A stretch of 11,190 bases of DNA from Rhizobiales bacterium UBA697 (GCA_002298965.1 DBMN01000011.1:1-11190); one strand, 5' to 3'. Positions 1 through 6,706 are shown, counted from the stretch's first letter. Numbers and translations: made by a program. Notes: a model not told the origin generated them from the sequence alone.

Positions 1-858
1 GCCGTCGAGGCGGCCGGCCTGACGGTCGGAGGCGCCGGGGATCGGCATCTCGGCGAGCGAGGTCTTGAGCAGCGCGCGATCGGCGGCGTCGGGCAGGCCG
101 GTCGCGGCACCGCCCGGCTTCTCCTGACCGACCGTGGCGGCGGCCTGGGCGCGCAGCAGGAGGGCCACCGTCGCCGGGTCGGTGCGCTGGCTTCCGGTCT
201 GCAGCGCGGAATGGACCGCGGCGATGCGCGCCGTCGTCGGGTCGGAGCCGTCGGGCATGCGGGTCAGCCGGTCGAACAGTTCCGAGACCGTCTTGGCGCG
301 GCCGGTCTTGTCGTAGAACAGGCCGAAGTTCGCCGACGCCGCGCGCGGGAAGGCGACGGAGGCGGCCGTCTGCGGCTCGGTCGAGACGAGGCGGAAGAGC
401 TTGGTCGCCCCCGCCGGACCGAGGACATGCGCGGCGTAGAGCTCGCCGTCGGAGGGCGGCCGGCCGAGCGCCTCGGTCAGGCGGCGGGCGTTCTCCTGGG
501 TGATCTTGCCGGCCATGACGGCGGAGACCAGCGGATCGGAGCGCAGCGCCAGGATCTTGGCGCGATCCTTCGGATCATTGACCGTGAAGCCGCCCTTGCC
601 GTCCGGCACGATCTTCTCGGAGATGCGCTCGAGGCCGATCGACGGCCCCTCCTTGCGCAGCGTCTCGAACCAGGTCTGCTCCAGGAACTGGAACAGACCC
701 TTGGCGGTCGAGGTGTCGGAGCCGAGTTCGGGGCGATGGTCGCTCTCGCGCTCGGACGTCTTCAACAGGAAGTCGAACGACGTGCCGGTGGCGTCGGACG
801 CGGCCTTGAAGGCCCCCGCGATCCGTCGCTCGACCGAACTCTTGCCGTCGACCTGCAT
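1..858 (-). CDS. SLT-domain lytic transglycosylase, N-terminal part (runs off left edge)
   Basis: Reading down from ATG 858 gives 286 codons with no stop before the window edge, so the C-terminus is missing. Residues about 28-60 match the SLT (lysozyme-like) transglycosylase core of the alphaproteobacterial type: FDFLLKTSERES, with E38 the likely catalytic glutamate, then TAKGLFQFLEQTW at 51-63. Such enzymes cleave the MurNAc-GlcNAc bond of peptidoglycan. Further on, ELYAAHVLGPAGATKLFRL and NFGLFYDKTGRAKTVSELFDRL resemble the conserved second half of this family. There is no N-terminal signal peptide from ATG 858, which is common in this group; an in-frame GTG at 876 would add six residues. 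GGAG five bases before the ATG supports 858. After about residue 235 the sequence becomes Ala/Gly/Pro-rich and looks like a linker. The family call is firm; the cellular role is not visible. Confidence 0.85.
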   Translation of the reverse strand, partial: MQVDGKSSVERRIAGAFKAASDATGTSFDFLLKTSERESDHRPELGSDTSTAKGLFQFLEQTWFETLRKEGPSIGLERISEKIVPDGKGGFTVNDPKDRAKILALRSDPLVSAVMAGKITQENARRLTEALGRPPSDGELYAAHVLGPAGATKLFRLVSTEPQTAASVAFPRAASANFGLFYDKTGRAKTVSELFDRLTRMPDGSDPTTARIAAVHSALQTGSQRTDPATVALLLRAQAAATVGQEKPGGAATGLPDAADRALLKTSLAEMPIPGASDRQAGRLDG

Positions 859-959
859 GTCGGCTCCAATGTCCACGCACCCGCCGCGGAGCGGCAAAGA
901 ACCACCCGGACGCCGGATACGATTCCTCCGAGCGATCCGGTGCCCCGGAGGAACACCCG
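859..959. other. Divergent spacer between transglycosylase and MaoC genes
   Basis: This is about 100 bases between two divergent genes, so it must hold both promoters or their ends. It contains a weak 6-bp inverted repeat, CCGGAT/ATCCGG, around 914-941, and the Shine-Dalgarno sequence CGGAGGAA that serves the ATG at 960. I see no convincing -35/-10 pair on either strand. Confidence 0.4.
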
Positions 960-1427
960 ATGCCCGGTCTCTATCTCGAAGAGCTCGTTCCCGGCACCGT
1001 CATCAAGCACGCCCTGACGCGCTCGGTGACGGAGATGGACAACGTCCTCTTCTCGAGCCTGACCTTCAATCCGCAACCCCTGCACGTCGACTTCGATTTC
1101 GCCTCGAAGTCCGAGTGGGGGCAGCCGCTGGTCAATTCCCTGTTCACGCTCGGGCTGCTGATCGGTCTGTCGGTCCACGACACGACCCTCGGCACCCTGA
1201 TCGGAAATCTCGGTATGACCGATGTGAAGTTTCCGGCTCCGGTCTTCCACGGTGACACGATTCGCGCCGAGACGGAGGTGATTTCCACAAGATCCTCGAA
1301 GTCGCGACCCGATGCTGGCATAGTGGAGTTCCATCATCGGGCCTACAAACAGGACGGAACCCTCGTCGCCGAGTGCCGTCGTCAGGCCTTCATGAAGCGC
1401 AGGCCCAATGATCCGGCCGCCGGCTGA
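960..1427 (+). CDS. MaoC-like (hot-dog fold) acyl-CoA hydratase/dehydratase
   Basis: The 155-residue product has the single hot-dog layout of MaoC-type enoyl-CoA hydratases. The family signature is at 37-44, NPQPLHVD, followed by the usual buried helix (VNSLFTLGLLIGLSV) and KFPAPVFHGDTIRAETEVI in the second half. Members add or remove water across a CoA-thioester double bond in the cytoplasm. In the classical PhaJ-type motif D-x-N-P-L-H the first residue is a catalytic Asp; here that position is Asn37, with His42 kept. A similar Asn-containing motif occurs, from memory, in MaoC proteins encoded beside CitE-like lyases, which fits the next gene. CGGAGGAA lies about seven bases before the ATG. 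Substrate is unknown; mesaconyl-, itaconyl- or another branched dicarboxyl-CoA would fit the neighbour. Confidence 0.85.
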   Translation: MPGLYLEELVPGTVIKHALTRSVTEMDNVLFSSLTFNPQPLHVDFDFASKSEWGQPLVNSLFTLGLLIGLSVHDTTLGTLIGNLGMTDVKFPAPVFHGDTIRAETEVISTRSSKSRPDAGIVEFHHRAYKQDGTLVAECRRQAFMKRRPNDPAAG

Positions 1428-1525
1428 CGACGGATCCCGCCTCGTTTACTTTGCGTAAGGCGTCGCGAATTCTCGAAGCCTCCTCCGCGTCCCTCCCCGA
1501 TCCCATCGAGCCAAAGACGGTCGCC

Positions 1526-2395
1526 ATGCGTTCGCTGCTCTTCGTTCCCGCCACCCAGCCCGCCAAGCTCGACAAGGCGCTCGCCAGCGGCGCCGACGTG
1601 GTGATCGTCGATCTCGAGGACTCGGTCGCCGCCGATGCCAAGGGCGCCGGCCGCGCCGGCATGGTCGCCTTCGTCACGGCCCATGCCGCCAAGACCGACC
1701 GGCCGGCGATCCACGTGCGGGTCAACGGCTTCTCGAGCGGCTTCGCCGATGCCGACATCGACGCGGCGGTCGCCGCCGGGGCCGACGGCATCATGCTGCC
1801 CAAGGCCGGCGGCGGGGCGGACGTGACGCGGCTCGACGCCAAGATCGCGGTGGCGGAAGCCGTCCACGGCGTGCCGGAGGGTCGCACCCGGATCGTCGCC
1901 ATCGTCACCGAGACGGCGCATGCGGTGTTCCAGACCGGCACCTATCGCGGCGCCTCGCGCCGTCTCGCCGGCATGGCCTGGGGGGCGGAGGATCTCTCCG
2001 CCGATCTCGGCGCAGCGACGGCGCGCGACGAGACGGGCGCCTACCACGACGCCTTCCGCCTCGCCCGCACGCTGACGCTGCTCGGCGCCGTGGCGGCCGA
2101 GACGGCGCCGATCGACGGCGTCTACACCGACTTCCGCGATCTCGAGGGTCTCGAGGCGGAATGCCGGGCGGCGGCGCGCGACGGTTTCACCGCCAAGATG
2201 GCGATCCATCCGGCGCAGGTTCCGGTGATCAATGCCGCCTTCACGCCCTCGGCCGACGAGATCACCGATGCGAAGCGCATCGTCGCGGCCTTCGCGGCGG
2301 CGGGCGATCCCGGCGTGCTGGCGCTCGACGGGGTGATGCTCGACCGGCCGCATCTCGTCCGCGCGAAGCGGACGCTCTCCCGCGTGGCGCGCTGA
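1526..2395 (+). CDS. CitE-like HpcH/HpaI-family CoA-ester lyase
   Basis: The product is 289 residues, a normal length for CitE-like lyases, which cleave beta-hydroxyacyl-CoA esters such as citramalyl-, malyl- or beta-methylmalyl-CoA by a Mg-dependent retro-Claisen reaction. The TIM-barrel signature runs from the first residues: LLFVPATQPAKLDKAL (5-20), VVIVDLEDSV (25-34), HVRVNG with Arg65, and GIMLPKA (88-94). Glu129 in IVTET and Asp156 in AWGAEDLSADLG are the expected Mg ligands, and KMAIHPAQV (224-232) is the conserved C-terminal motif. An in-frame TTG at 1451 would add 25 residues not typical of the family, so I chose ATG 1526, although its ribosome site is weak. It follows the MaoC gene by 98 bases on the same strand. 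A hydratase plus a lyase suggests hydration then cleavage of an unsaturated CoA ester; the substrate is inferred, not shown. Confidence 0.88.
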   Translation: MRSLLFVPATQPAKLDKALASGADVVIVDLEDSVAADAKGAGRAGMVAFVTAHAAKTDRPAIHVRVNGFSSGFADADIDAAVAAGADGIMLPKAGGGADVTRLDAKIAVAEAVHGVPEGRTRIVAIVTETAHAVFQTGTYRGASRRLAGMAWGAEDLSADLGAATARDETGAYHDAFRLARTLTLLGAVAAETAPIDGVYTDFRDLEGLEAECRAAARDGFTAKMAIHPAQVPVINAAFTPSADEITDAKRIVAAFAAAGDPGVLALDGVMLDRPHLVRAKRTLSRVAR

Positions 2396-2665
2396 TCAGC
2401 CGCCGGCGCGCTCCTTCGCCGCCTTCTCGCGCAGCGCCTTCGCCGCCGGCAGGGCGTCGCGGCAGGGCTGCGACAGCTCGGCCGCATGGGCCTCGAGACA
2501 GGCGAGGCCGCGACCGCCGCCGGGGGCGACCAGTGCGCAGTGGCGGATCCAGTCGCCCTTGCAGAGTTCCTTCATCCGATCGGCTTCCGCCTTGCCGGCG
2601 GCGTCGAGGGCATGGGCGGGGGTGATCGCGAGAAGCGCGAGAGCGGCGGCGACGGCGAGGCGCAT
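2396..2665 (-). CDS. Small secreted Cys-rich (GLG1-like repeat) protein
   Basis: This 89-residue product begins with a clear Sec signal peptide (hydrophobic core at about 3-16, likely cleavage after AHA at 17-19). The mature part of about 70 residues has four cysteines at 35, 43, 56 and 68, in the pattern C-x7-C-x12-C-x11-C with GDWIRHC, PGGGR and HAAELSQPC. This resembles the single cysteine-rich repeat seen in many rhizobial periplasmic proteins and related to the repeat of eukaryotic GLG1/ESL-1 (Pfam Cys_rich_FGFR). Two disulfides in the periplasm are likely; function is unknown. GGAG eight bases upstream supports the ATG at 2665. Its stop abuts the stop of the convergent lyase gene, forming TGATCA at 2393-2398 with no base between them. 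Confidence 0.78.
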   Translation of the reverse strand: MRLAVAAALALLAITPAHALDAAGKAEADRMKELCKGDWIRHCALVAPGGGRGLACLEAHAAELSQPCRDALPAAKALREKAAKERAGG

Positions 2666-2760
2666 GGGCGAAGCTCCGAGAGTGTCGGGAGCCCGTTTGT
2701 CGCCGGCCGATGTGTCGCCGGCATGGCGCCTTCGCGATCACGGCGCGGCGGCGCGTGGCC
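2666..2760. other. Spacer between tspO and the Cys-rich gene
   Basis: These 95 bases separate two minus-strand genes. They hold a direct repeat TGTCGCCGGC (2698-2707 and 2713-2722) and several GGCGCC-like G/C blocks that could fold. There is no T-rich tract that would make a clear intrinsic terminator, and I see no clear promoter for the Cys-rich gene. Confidence 0.3.
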
Positions 2761-3279
2761 TCAGCGCGCCAGCCACCAGACGCCGACGTTGAGCGCCGTC
2801 GCCCAGCCGATCCAGGCGAGATAGGGCACGAGCAGCAGCCCGGCGATCCGATCGCGCCGCAGGAAGGCGACGATCGTCGCCGCCACGGCGAGGTCGAGCA
2901 TCAGGATGACGACGACGCCGGCGCCGGGCGAGCGCAGGCCGAAGAAGGCGACCGACCAGAAGGCGTTGAGCCCCATCTGACCGAGGAAGAGCGCGATGGC
3001 GAGCCCCCTGCCCTCGCCGCCGCGACCGACGAGGATGCGGCGGAAGGCGACGATCATCAGCACGTAGAGCGTCGTCCACACCGGGCCGAAGACCCAGTTC
3101 GGCGGCGTGATCGCCGGCTTGGCGAGGCCGGCGTACCATTCGGGGATGGCCGGCAGCGTCGCGCGGTTGCCGATCACGGCGGCGACGACGACCGGCAGGG
3201 CGGCGAGGAGCGTCGCCGTGACCGGGCCGAGACGGGAAGGCGCGTCGTTGTCGTTCATCGGCTCGGCCTCGCGGTTCAT
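2761..3279 (-). CDS. tspO: TspO/MBR family tryptophan-rich sensory protein
   Basis: The product (172 residues) is an integral membrane protein with five predicted helices and the TspO hallmarks: EWYAGLAKPAITPPNWVFGPVWTTLY (47-72), GQMGLNAFWSVAFFG (100-114) and PYLAWIGWATALNVGVWWL (152-170). TspO proteins bind porphyrins and other tetrapyrroles and, in Rhodobacter, affect oxygen-dependent regulation of pigment genes; in other bacteria they are linked to stress and porphyrin breakdown. ATG 3279 overlaps the stop of the upstream flavin reductase gene as ATGA, which suggests translational coupling. A second ATG at 3258 (residue 8) has a better ribosome site (GAGG eight bases upstream) and could be the true start. 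The N-terminal extension of about 17 residues is hydrophilic. Family assignment is very safe. Confidence 0.93.
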   Translation of the reverse strand: MNREAEPMNDNDAPSRLGPVTATLLAALPVVVAAVIGNRATLPAIPEWYAGLAKPAITPPNWVFGPVWTTLYVLMIVAFRRILVGRGGEGRGLAIALFLGQMGLNAFWSVAFFGLRSPGAGVVVILMLDLAVAATIVAFLRRDRIAGLLLVPYLAWIGWATALNVGVWWLAR

Positions 3280-3875
3280 TTCGGGCGGGTCATCCGGAAC
3301 AGGCCGTCGAGCCCGAGGAAGTCGTCACCGCCGCAGCGGGCGATCGGCCGGGCGCGGGTGATGTCGAAGACACCGTCGACGATGCAGCGTTCGGCGACAT
3401 GGATGCCGACCACCTCGCCGATGACGATCACGTTGGCGATCTCTCGACCGTCGAGGGCGCGCGGCGAGAAGATCTCGACCACCTTGCACTCGAGCGCCGC
3501 CGGCGCCTCGGCGACGCGCGGCGCCCGGACCAGCCGGCAGGGGGTCGGCGTCAGCCCGACGTGGGGGAACTCGGAGCGGTCGCGCGGCAGCGGCGCCGAG
3601 GAGGCGTTCATCTCCTCGCGCAGCTCCCAATTGGCGAGATTGACGACGAATTCGCCGGTCTCGGCACAGGCGGTGGCGGTGTCCTTCCAGCCGTCGGAGG
3701 AGAACATCACCATCGGCGGCTCGGCCGAGACGGCGTTGAAGTAGCTGTAGGGCGCGAGATTGTGCATGCCCGAGCGATCGACCGTCGAGATCCAGCCGAT
3801 CGGGCGGGGCGCGACGATCGCCTTGAAGGGATTGCGGGCGAGCTCGGGATGGCCTTCGGCGACGGCGTAGAACAT
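3276..3875 (-). CDS. Flavin reductase-like (DIM6/NTAB) FMN-binding protein
   Basis: The 199-residue product matches the flavin reductase-like split-barrel family. NPFKAIVAPRPIGWISTVDRSGMHNLAPYSYFNAVSAEPPMVMFSS (15-60) holds the FMN-binding core, including the NLAPYSYF loop, and KDTATACAETGEFVVNL (64-80) is the usual following motif. The C-terminal half includes ECKVVEIFSP and NVIVIGEVVGIHV. This branch is the larger cytoplasmic form, found both as NAD(P)H:FMN reductases and as FMN proteins of unknown substrate. The start is four bases after the stop codon of the upstream nitroreductase gene, and its own stop overlaps the tspO start, so the three genes read as one transcription unit. A role in supplying or using reduced FMN alongside the nitroreductase is inference. 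Confidence 0.88.
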   Translation of the reverse strand: MFYAVAEGHPELARNPFKAIVAPRPIGWISTVDRSGMHNLAPYSYFNAVSAEPPMVMFSSDGWKDTATACAETGEFVVNLANWELREEMNASSAPLPRDRSEFPHVGLTPTPCRLVRAPRVAEAPAALECKVVEIFSPRALDGREIANVIVIGEVVGIHVAERCIVDGVFDITRARPIARCGGDDFLGLDGLFRMTRPK

Positions 3876-3879
3876 CGCC

Positions 3880-4461
3880 TCACGCGCTCCATTCGGTGGC
3901 GACGTCCTCGTAGGCCGGACGCGGCCGGTCGACGATCGGAACCGTCGGCGTGCCGATCGCCACGAAGCCGGCGATGCGCTCGCCGTCCTTCAAGCCGAGC
4001 ACGGCGCGGGCCTCGGGCTGGTAGCACAGCCAGCCGGTCAGCCACTGGCCGGAATAGCCGAGCGCATGGGCGCCGAGCAGCAGGTTCTGCGTCGCCGCGC
4101 CTGCCGACATCTCCTGCTCGAACATCGGGATCTTGACGTGTTCGGCCGCCGTGCAGACGACCGCGATCGTCAGCGGCACGCGCTGGAAACGGGTTTCCTC
4201 GAGCCGGGTCTTCTCCGCCGTCGCCTCGGGGAAACGGGCGCGGTAGATCGGGCCGAGCCGAGCATCGAGGGCGGCGCGCGCGTCGCCGCGCACGACGATG
4301 AAGCGCCAGGGCGTCAGCTTGCCGTGGTCGGGCACGCGGGCGGCGATGGCGATCAGGCGGCGGACCTCGGCCTCGCTCGGTCCGGGCTCGCCGAGCGAGA
4401 CGTTGGCGACGGTGCGGCGGGTCTCGAGCAGCTCGAGAGCGCCCTGGTTGACGGTCGACAT
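3880..4461 (-). CDS. YdjA-like nitroreductase family protein
   Basis: The 193-residue product belongs to the FMN-dependent nitroreductase superfamily and is closest in layout to the short YdjA type. LLETRRTVANVSLGEPGPSEAEVRRLIAIAARVPDHGKLTPWRFIVVRG (11-59) contains the Arg pair (15-16) and the PDHGKLTPWRF motif for FMN. MSAGAATQNLLLGAHALGYSGQWLTG (118-143) is the dimer/FMN helix, and the C-terminus has GFVAIGTP. Such enzymes use NAD(P)H to reduce nitro-aromatics, quinones or flavins; natural substrates are mostly unknown. It is the first gene of the nitroreductase-flavin reductase-tspO run. A longer upstream reading frame exists, but homology begins only near ATG 4461. A candidate promoter and inverted repeat lie just upstream. 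Confidence 0.9.
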   Translation of the reverse strand: MSTVNQGALELLETRRTVANVSLGEPGPSEAEVRRLIAIAARVPDHGKLTPWRFIVVRGDARAALDARLGPIYRARFPEATAEKTRLEETRFQRVPLTIAVVCTAAEHVKIPMFEQEMSAGAATQNLLLGAHALGYSGQWLTGWLCYQPEARAVLGLKDGERIAGFVAIGTPTVPIVDRPRPAYEDVATEWSA

Positions 4462-4490
4462 GGAATCCCTCGCTTGCTGCCGGCCCAGTG

Positions 4491-4511
4491 GACGGGCGAG
4501 GGAAGCCCGTC
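4491..4511. repeat. 7-bp inverted repeat upstream of the nitroreductase gene
   Basis: GACGGGC at 4491-4497 and GCCCGTC at 4505-4511 are perfect reverse complements around a 7-base loop. The repeat lies 30-50 bases upstream of the nitroreductase start and overlaps the spacer and -10 area of the candidate promoter, so it could be an operator or a leader hairpin. In such G/C-rich DNA a 7-bp repeat can occur by chance. Confidence 0.35.
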
Positions 4512-4527
4512 GACCGACCCTTGTCAA
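4499..4527 (-). promoter_or_regulatory. Candidate promoter for the nitroreductase-flavin reductase-tspO unit
   Basis: On the minus strand TTGACA, a perfect -35 hexamer, lies at 4527-4522. Seventeen bases further is TTCCCT (4504-4499), a weak -10. The predicted start of transcription, near 4490, would leave a leader of about 30 bases. The -35 match is notable in this G/C-rich sequence; the -10 is poor, so confidence is limited. Confidence 0.35.
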
Positions 4528-4665
4528 CGATGGGCACGGAAGCCCTGCCGCGCCGCCGCGACGGGCCGGCGACTTGATCTCGCCATGCTGATGGGGTTCT
4601 CCTCGTTCGAGGATACGAGTCGCGCCGGCCGCGCGGGCGAAGCGGCGACGCGAAGACGAGGCATC

Positions 4666-5676
4666 ATGGGCGCGACATCGGCCAATCGACACATCGCTGG
4701 CGGCATTCTCCTCGCGGCGACGCTGGCGCTCGCGCCGGCGGCCGCGTCGGCGCAAGGGGCCGCGCCAGGGTCGAGCCAGCCGCTGCCGCTCGGCGATTCG
4801 CTCGGCTATGCCCCCAATCCGCCGCCCGCCGCCGGCTCGCATGCCCCGACCGCACCGGCCGCCACCAGCGCCGACGTGGCGAAGTCGCTGAAGGCGACGC
4901 TGCGGCTCTCGGCGCTCGTCACCGAAGGGGCGCCGGCGATCCGCACCGGTCTCGTCTGGCGCATCTTCCGCGAGAAGGAGAAGCCGACCAACGGCGACGA
5001 CAAGCTGCAGCTGGTCGTGACCTCGTCGGGCGGCGACGGCGAGTTCCACCTCGAGCCCGGTTCCTATCTCGTCCATGCCGCCTACGGCCGGGCGGGTGCG
5101 ACGACCCGCGTCACCGTCACCAAGGACCAGACCCGCAAGGAGACGCTGATCCTCAACGCCGGCGGGCTCAAGCTCGCGGCGCTGGGCGCCGGCGACGCGC
5201 CGTTGCCGGCCGACAAGCTCTCCTTCGACGTCTATTCGCTCGAGGCCGACCAGCGAGGCGACCGCCAGGCGCTGGTGATGGGCATCGGGCCGGGCAAGAT
5301 CGTCCGCCTCAACGCCGACACCTACCGGGTGGTCGGCCACTACGGCGACCTCAACGCCGTGGTGCGGGCCGAGATCCACGTCAACCCGGGCAAGCTGACC
5401 GAGGCGACGGTCTATCACCGCGCCGCGCAGGTGACGCTGAAACTGGTCAACGAGCCGGGCGGCGAGGCGCTCGCCAACACCTCGTGGCTGGTGCTGACGC
5501 CGTCGGGCGACGCCATCACCGAGAGCGTCGGCGCCTTCCCGACGATCGTTCTGGCCGAGGGCGACTATTCGCTGGTCGCCAAGAACCAGGACCGCATCTT
5601 CACCCGCAACTTCACCGTCCAGTCGGGCTTCGACCGCGAGATCGAGATCGTCGCGGACGACAAGCCGAAGAACTGA
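4666..5676 (+). CDS. Secreted protein with three tandem beta-type repeats, function unknown
   Basis: The 336-residue product starts with a Sec signal peptide (core at about 10-26, likely cleavage after ASA at 27-29). A Pro/Ala-rich linker (about 31-70) follows, then three divergent repeats of about 80-90 residues at about 77-166, 167-252 and 254-332. Each opens with a short beta strand (ATLRLSAL, GLKLAAL, QVTLKLV), has a G-x-x-x-x-L-x-x-G/D-x-Y segment (GEFHLEPGSYLVHAAYG, GKIVRLNADTYRVVGHYG, PTIVLAEGDYSLVAKNQ), and ends with a strand pair (RVTVTKDQTRKET, AEIHVNPGKLTEAT, NFTVQSGFDREIE). This resembles carboxypeptidase-regulatory or prealbumin-like beta sandwiches, but I do not recognise a named family. 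I recall similar unnamed proteins in other rhizobia. ATG 4666 has GACGAGG five bases upstream and begins the signal peptide; in-frame starts at 4585 and 4066 would bury it. A periplasmic or surface location is inferred. Confidence 0.82.
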   Translation: MGATSANRHIAGGILLAATLALAPAAASAQGAAPGSSQPLPLGDSLGYAPNPPPAAGSHAPTAPAATSADVAKSLKATLRLSALVTEGAPAIRTGLVWRIFREKEKPTNGDDKLQLVVTSSGGDGEFHLEPGSYLVHAAYGRAGATTRVTVTKDQTRKETLILNAGGLKLAALGAGDAPLPADKLSFDVYSLEADQRGDRQALVMGIGPGKIVRLNADTYRVVGHYGDLNAVVRAEIHVNPGKLTEATVYHRAAQVTLKLVNEPGGEALANTSWLVLTPSGDAITESVGAFPTIVLAEGDYSLVAKNQDRIFTRNFTVQSGFDREIEIVADDKPKN

Positions 5677-5680
5677 CGGC

Positions 5681-6304
5681 TCACGCGACCGTGTCGGACG
5701 TCGTCAGCACGACGCCGGCCGCCCGCATCGCCGCACGCGCCGCCTCGAGCGAGCCGCCGAGATCGATGGCGCGGGAGAGATCCTCGAGCACCACCGTCTC
5801 GAAGCCCTCGGCGCGGGCGTCCATCGCCGTCCAGGCGACGCAGAAGTCGGTGGCGAGGCCACAGACGAAGACCCGCTTCACCCCGCGCGCCGCGAGCAGC
5901 GCGCCGAGACCCGTCGTCGTCGTGCGGTCGGCCTCGCGGAAGGCCGAGTAGCTGTCGACGCCGCGGTTCATGCCCTTGCGGATCACCGCGAAGGCGGCGA
6001 CGCCGTCGAGCCCGTCGGCGAAGGCGGCGCCCGCGCTGCCCGCGACGCAGTGGACCGGCCACAGGACCTGCGGCCCGTAGGCGAGATCGATCGTCTCGAA
6101 GGGCGCGCGGCCTTCGTGGTTGGCGGCGAAGGAGGCATGGTCCGCCGGGTGCCAGTCCTGCGTCAGCACGACCTGGGCGAAGCGGCGGGCGAGCGGGCCG
6201 ATGCCGGCGACGATCTCGTCACCCTTCGGCACGGCGAGCGCGCCGCCGGGCAGGAAGTCGTTCTGGACGTCGACGACGATCAGGCAATCGGTCGGACCGG
6301 GCAC
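5681..6304 (-). CDS. pncA: Nicotinamidase (isochorismatase-like amidohydrolase)
   Basis: The product (207 residues) is a standard PncA. The catalytic triad is visible as D12 in VVDVQNDF, K110 in VIRKG and C155 in ATDFC, and the metal site as D50, H52 and H56 in TQDWHPADHASF. WPVHCVAGSAGAAF and GLATDFCVAWTAMDA are family motifs. The enzyme hydrolyses nicotinamide to nicotinate in the cytoplasm for NAD salvage, and also activates pyrazinamide. There is no ATG at the N-terminus: the best start is GTG 6304, with GGAG eight bases upstream, giving MPGPTDCLIVVDVQNDF as the usual beginning. The gene converges on the triple-repeat gene with four bases between the stops, and is divergent from the small membrane protein gene. 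Confidence 0.95.
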   Translation of the reverse strand: MPGPTDCLIVVDVQNDFLPGGALAVPKGDEIVAGIGPLARRFAQVVLTQDWHPADHASFAANHEGRAPFETIDLAYGPQVLWPVHCVAGSAGAAFADGLDGVAAFAVIRKGMNRGVDSYSAFREADRTTTTGLGALLAARGVKRVFVCGLATDFCVAWTAMDARAEGFETVVLEDLSRAIDLGGSLEAARAAMRAAGVVLTTSDTVA

Positions 6305-6371
6305 GGCACAGGCTCCTCTCGCGGATGTCGGGGCGACTGTGTCACGGACGAATCCGGTGTACAACGGGCGG

Positions 6372-6392
6372 GGTTCGCCACCGGGGCGAACC
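6372..6392. repeat. 8-bp inverted repeat in the pncA/membrane-protein spacer
   Basis: GGTTCGCC (6372-6379) and GGCGAACC (6385-6392) are perfect reverse complements with a 5-base loop. The repeat lies 20 bases before the TTG start of the small membrane protein and 68 bases upstream of pncA. It could be a leader hairpin or an operator shared by the divergent genes. The rest of the 108-base spacer shows no clear promoter. Confidence 0.4.
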
Positions 6393-6412
6393 GCCGCAGA
6401 CGGACGCCGCCC

Positions 6413-6706
6413 TTGACCAAGCCGACCTCCCCCGCGCCTCTCTTCACGCCCCCGCCGCCGCCCTCCCGCTTCCAGCGTATCTGGCGCTGGGCGCTGCCGA
6501 CGGCTCTGGTGATCATCGCGCTCGCCCTGGCGCTCGGCCTCTTCGACACGACGGGGCGGCCGGCCTGGCTGTTCCTGATCGGCCTCGGCTTCGGCCTGCT
6601 GGGCACGGCGTCGCTGCTGACCTATTTCACCACCAAGAGTCGCGAGGGGCTGGCGGTGCTCGAGGACAAGATCGAGGCGGGCCTCGGCCGGGAGGAAAAG
6701 AAGTGA
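6413..6706 (+). CDS. Small two-helix membrane protein (hypothetical)
   Basis: This short frame gives 97 residues from TTG 6413. A proline-rich cytosolic start (TSPAPLFTPPPPPSRF, 5-20) is followed by two strong transmembrane helices at about 27-45 and 50-72, then a charged tail (TTKSREGLAVLEDKIEAGLGREEKK). I do not recognise the family. The frame is open further upstream but overlaps pncA antisense there, and no ATG lies near the first helix, so TTG is the most plausible start; its ribosome site is weak. The stop overlaps the next gene's start as GTGA at 6703-6706, which implies coupled translation with the CoA-binding protein. It is real by codon pattern, membrane topology and coupling; the exact start is uncertain. 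Confidence 0.65.
   Translation: MTKPTSPAPLFTPPPPPSRFQRIWRWALPTALVIIALALALGLFDTTGRPAWLFLIGLGFGLLGTASLLTYFTTKSREGLAVLEDKIEAGLGREEKK

Noticed and set aside
1382..2353. 323-codon open frame antisense to the CitE-like gene
   Set aside because: Arg/Gly/His-rich composition and no domain; it is a shadow of the well supported lyase gene.
2710..3744. 344-codon plus-strand frame across tspO and the flavin reductase gene
   Set aside because: Low-complexity Arg/Asp/Glu/Gln composition and opposite strand to two clear families.
4066..4665. Upstream extension of the triple-repeat protein frame
   Set aside because: The extension overlaps the nitroreductase gene antisense and would put the signal peptide in the middle of the protein. 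ATG 4666 has a good ribosome site.
4462..5418. Upstream extension of the nitroreductase frame, giving 512 residues in all
   Set aside because: The part before ATG 4461 is antisense to the triple-repeat gene and has no domain; the nitroreductase family begins near residue 1 of the shorter frame.
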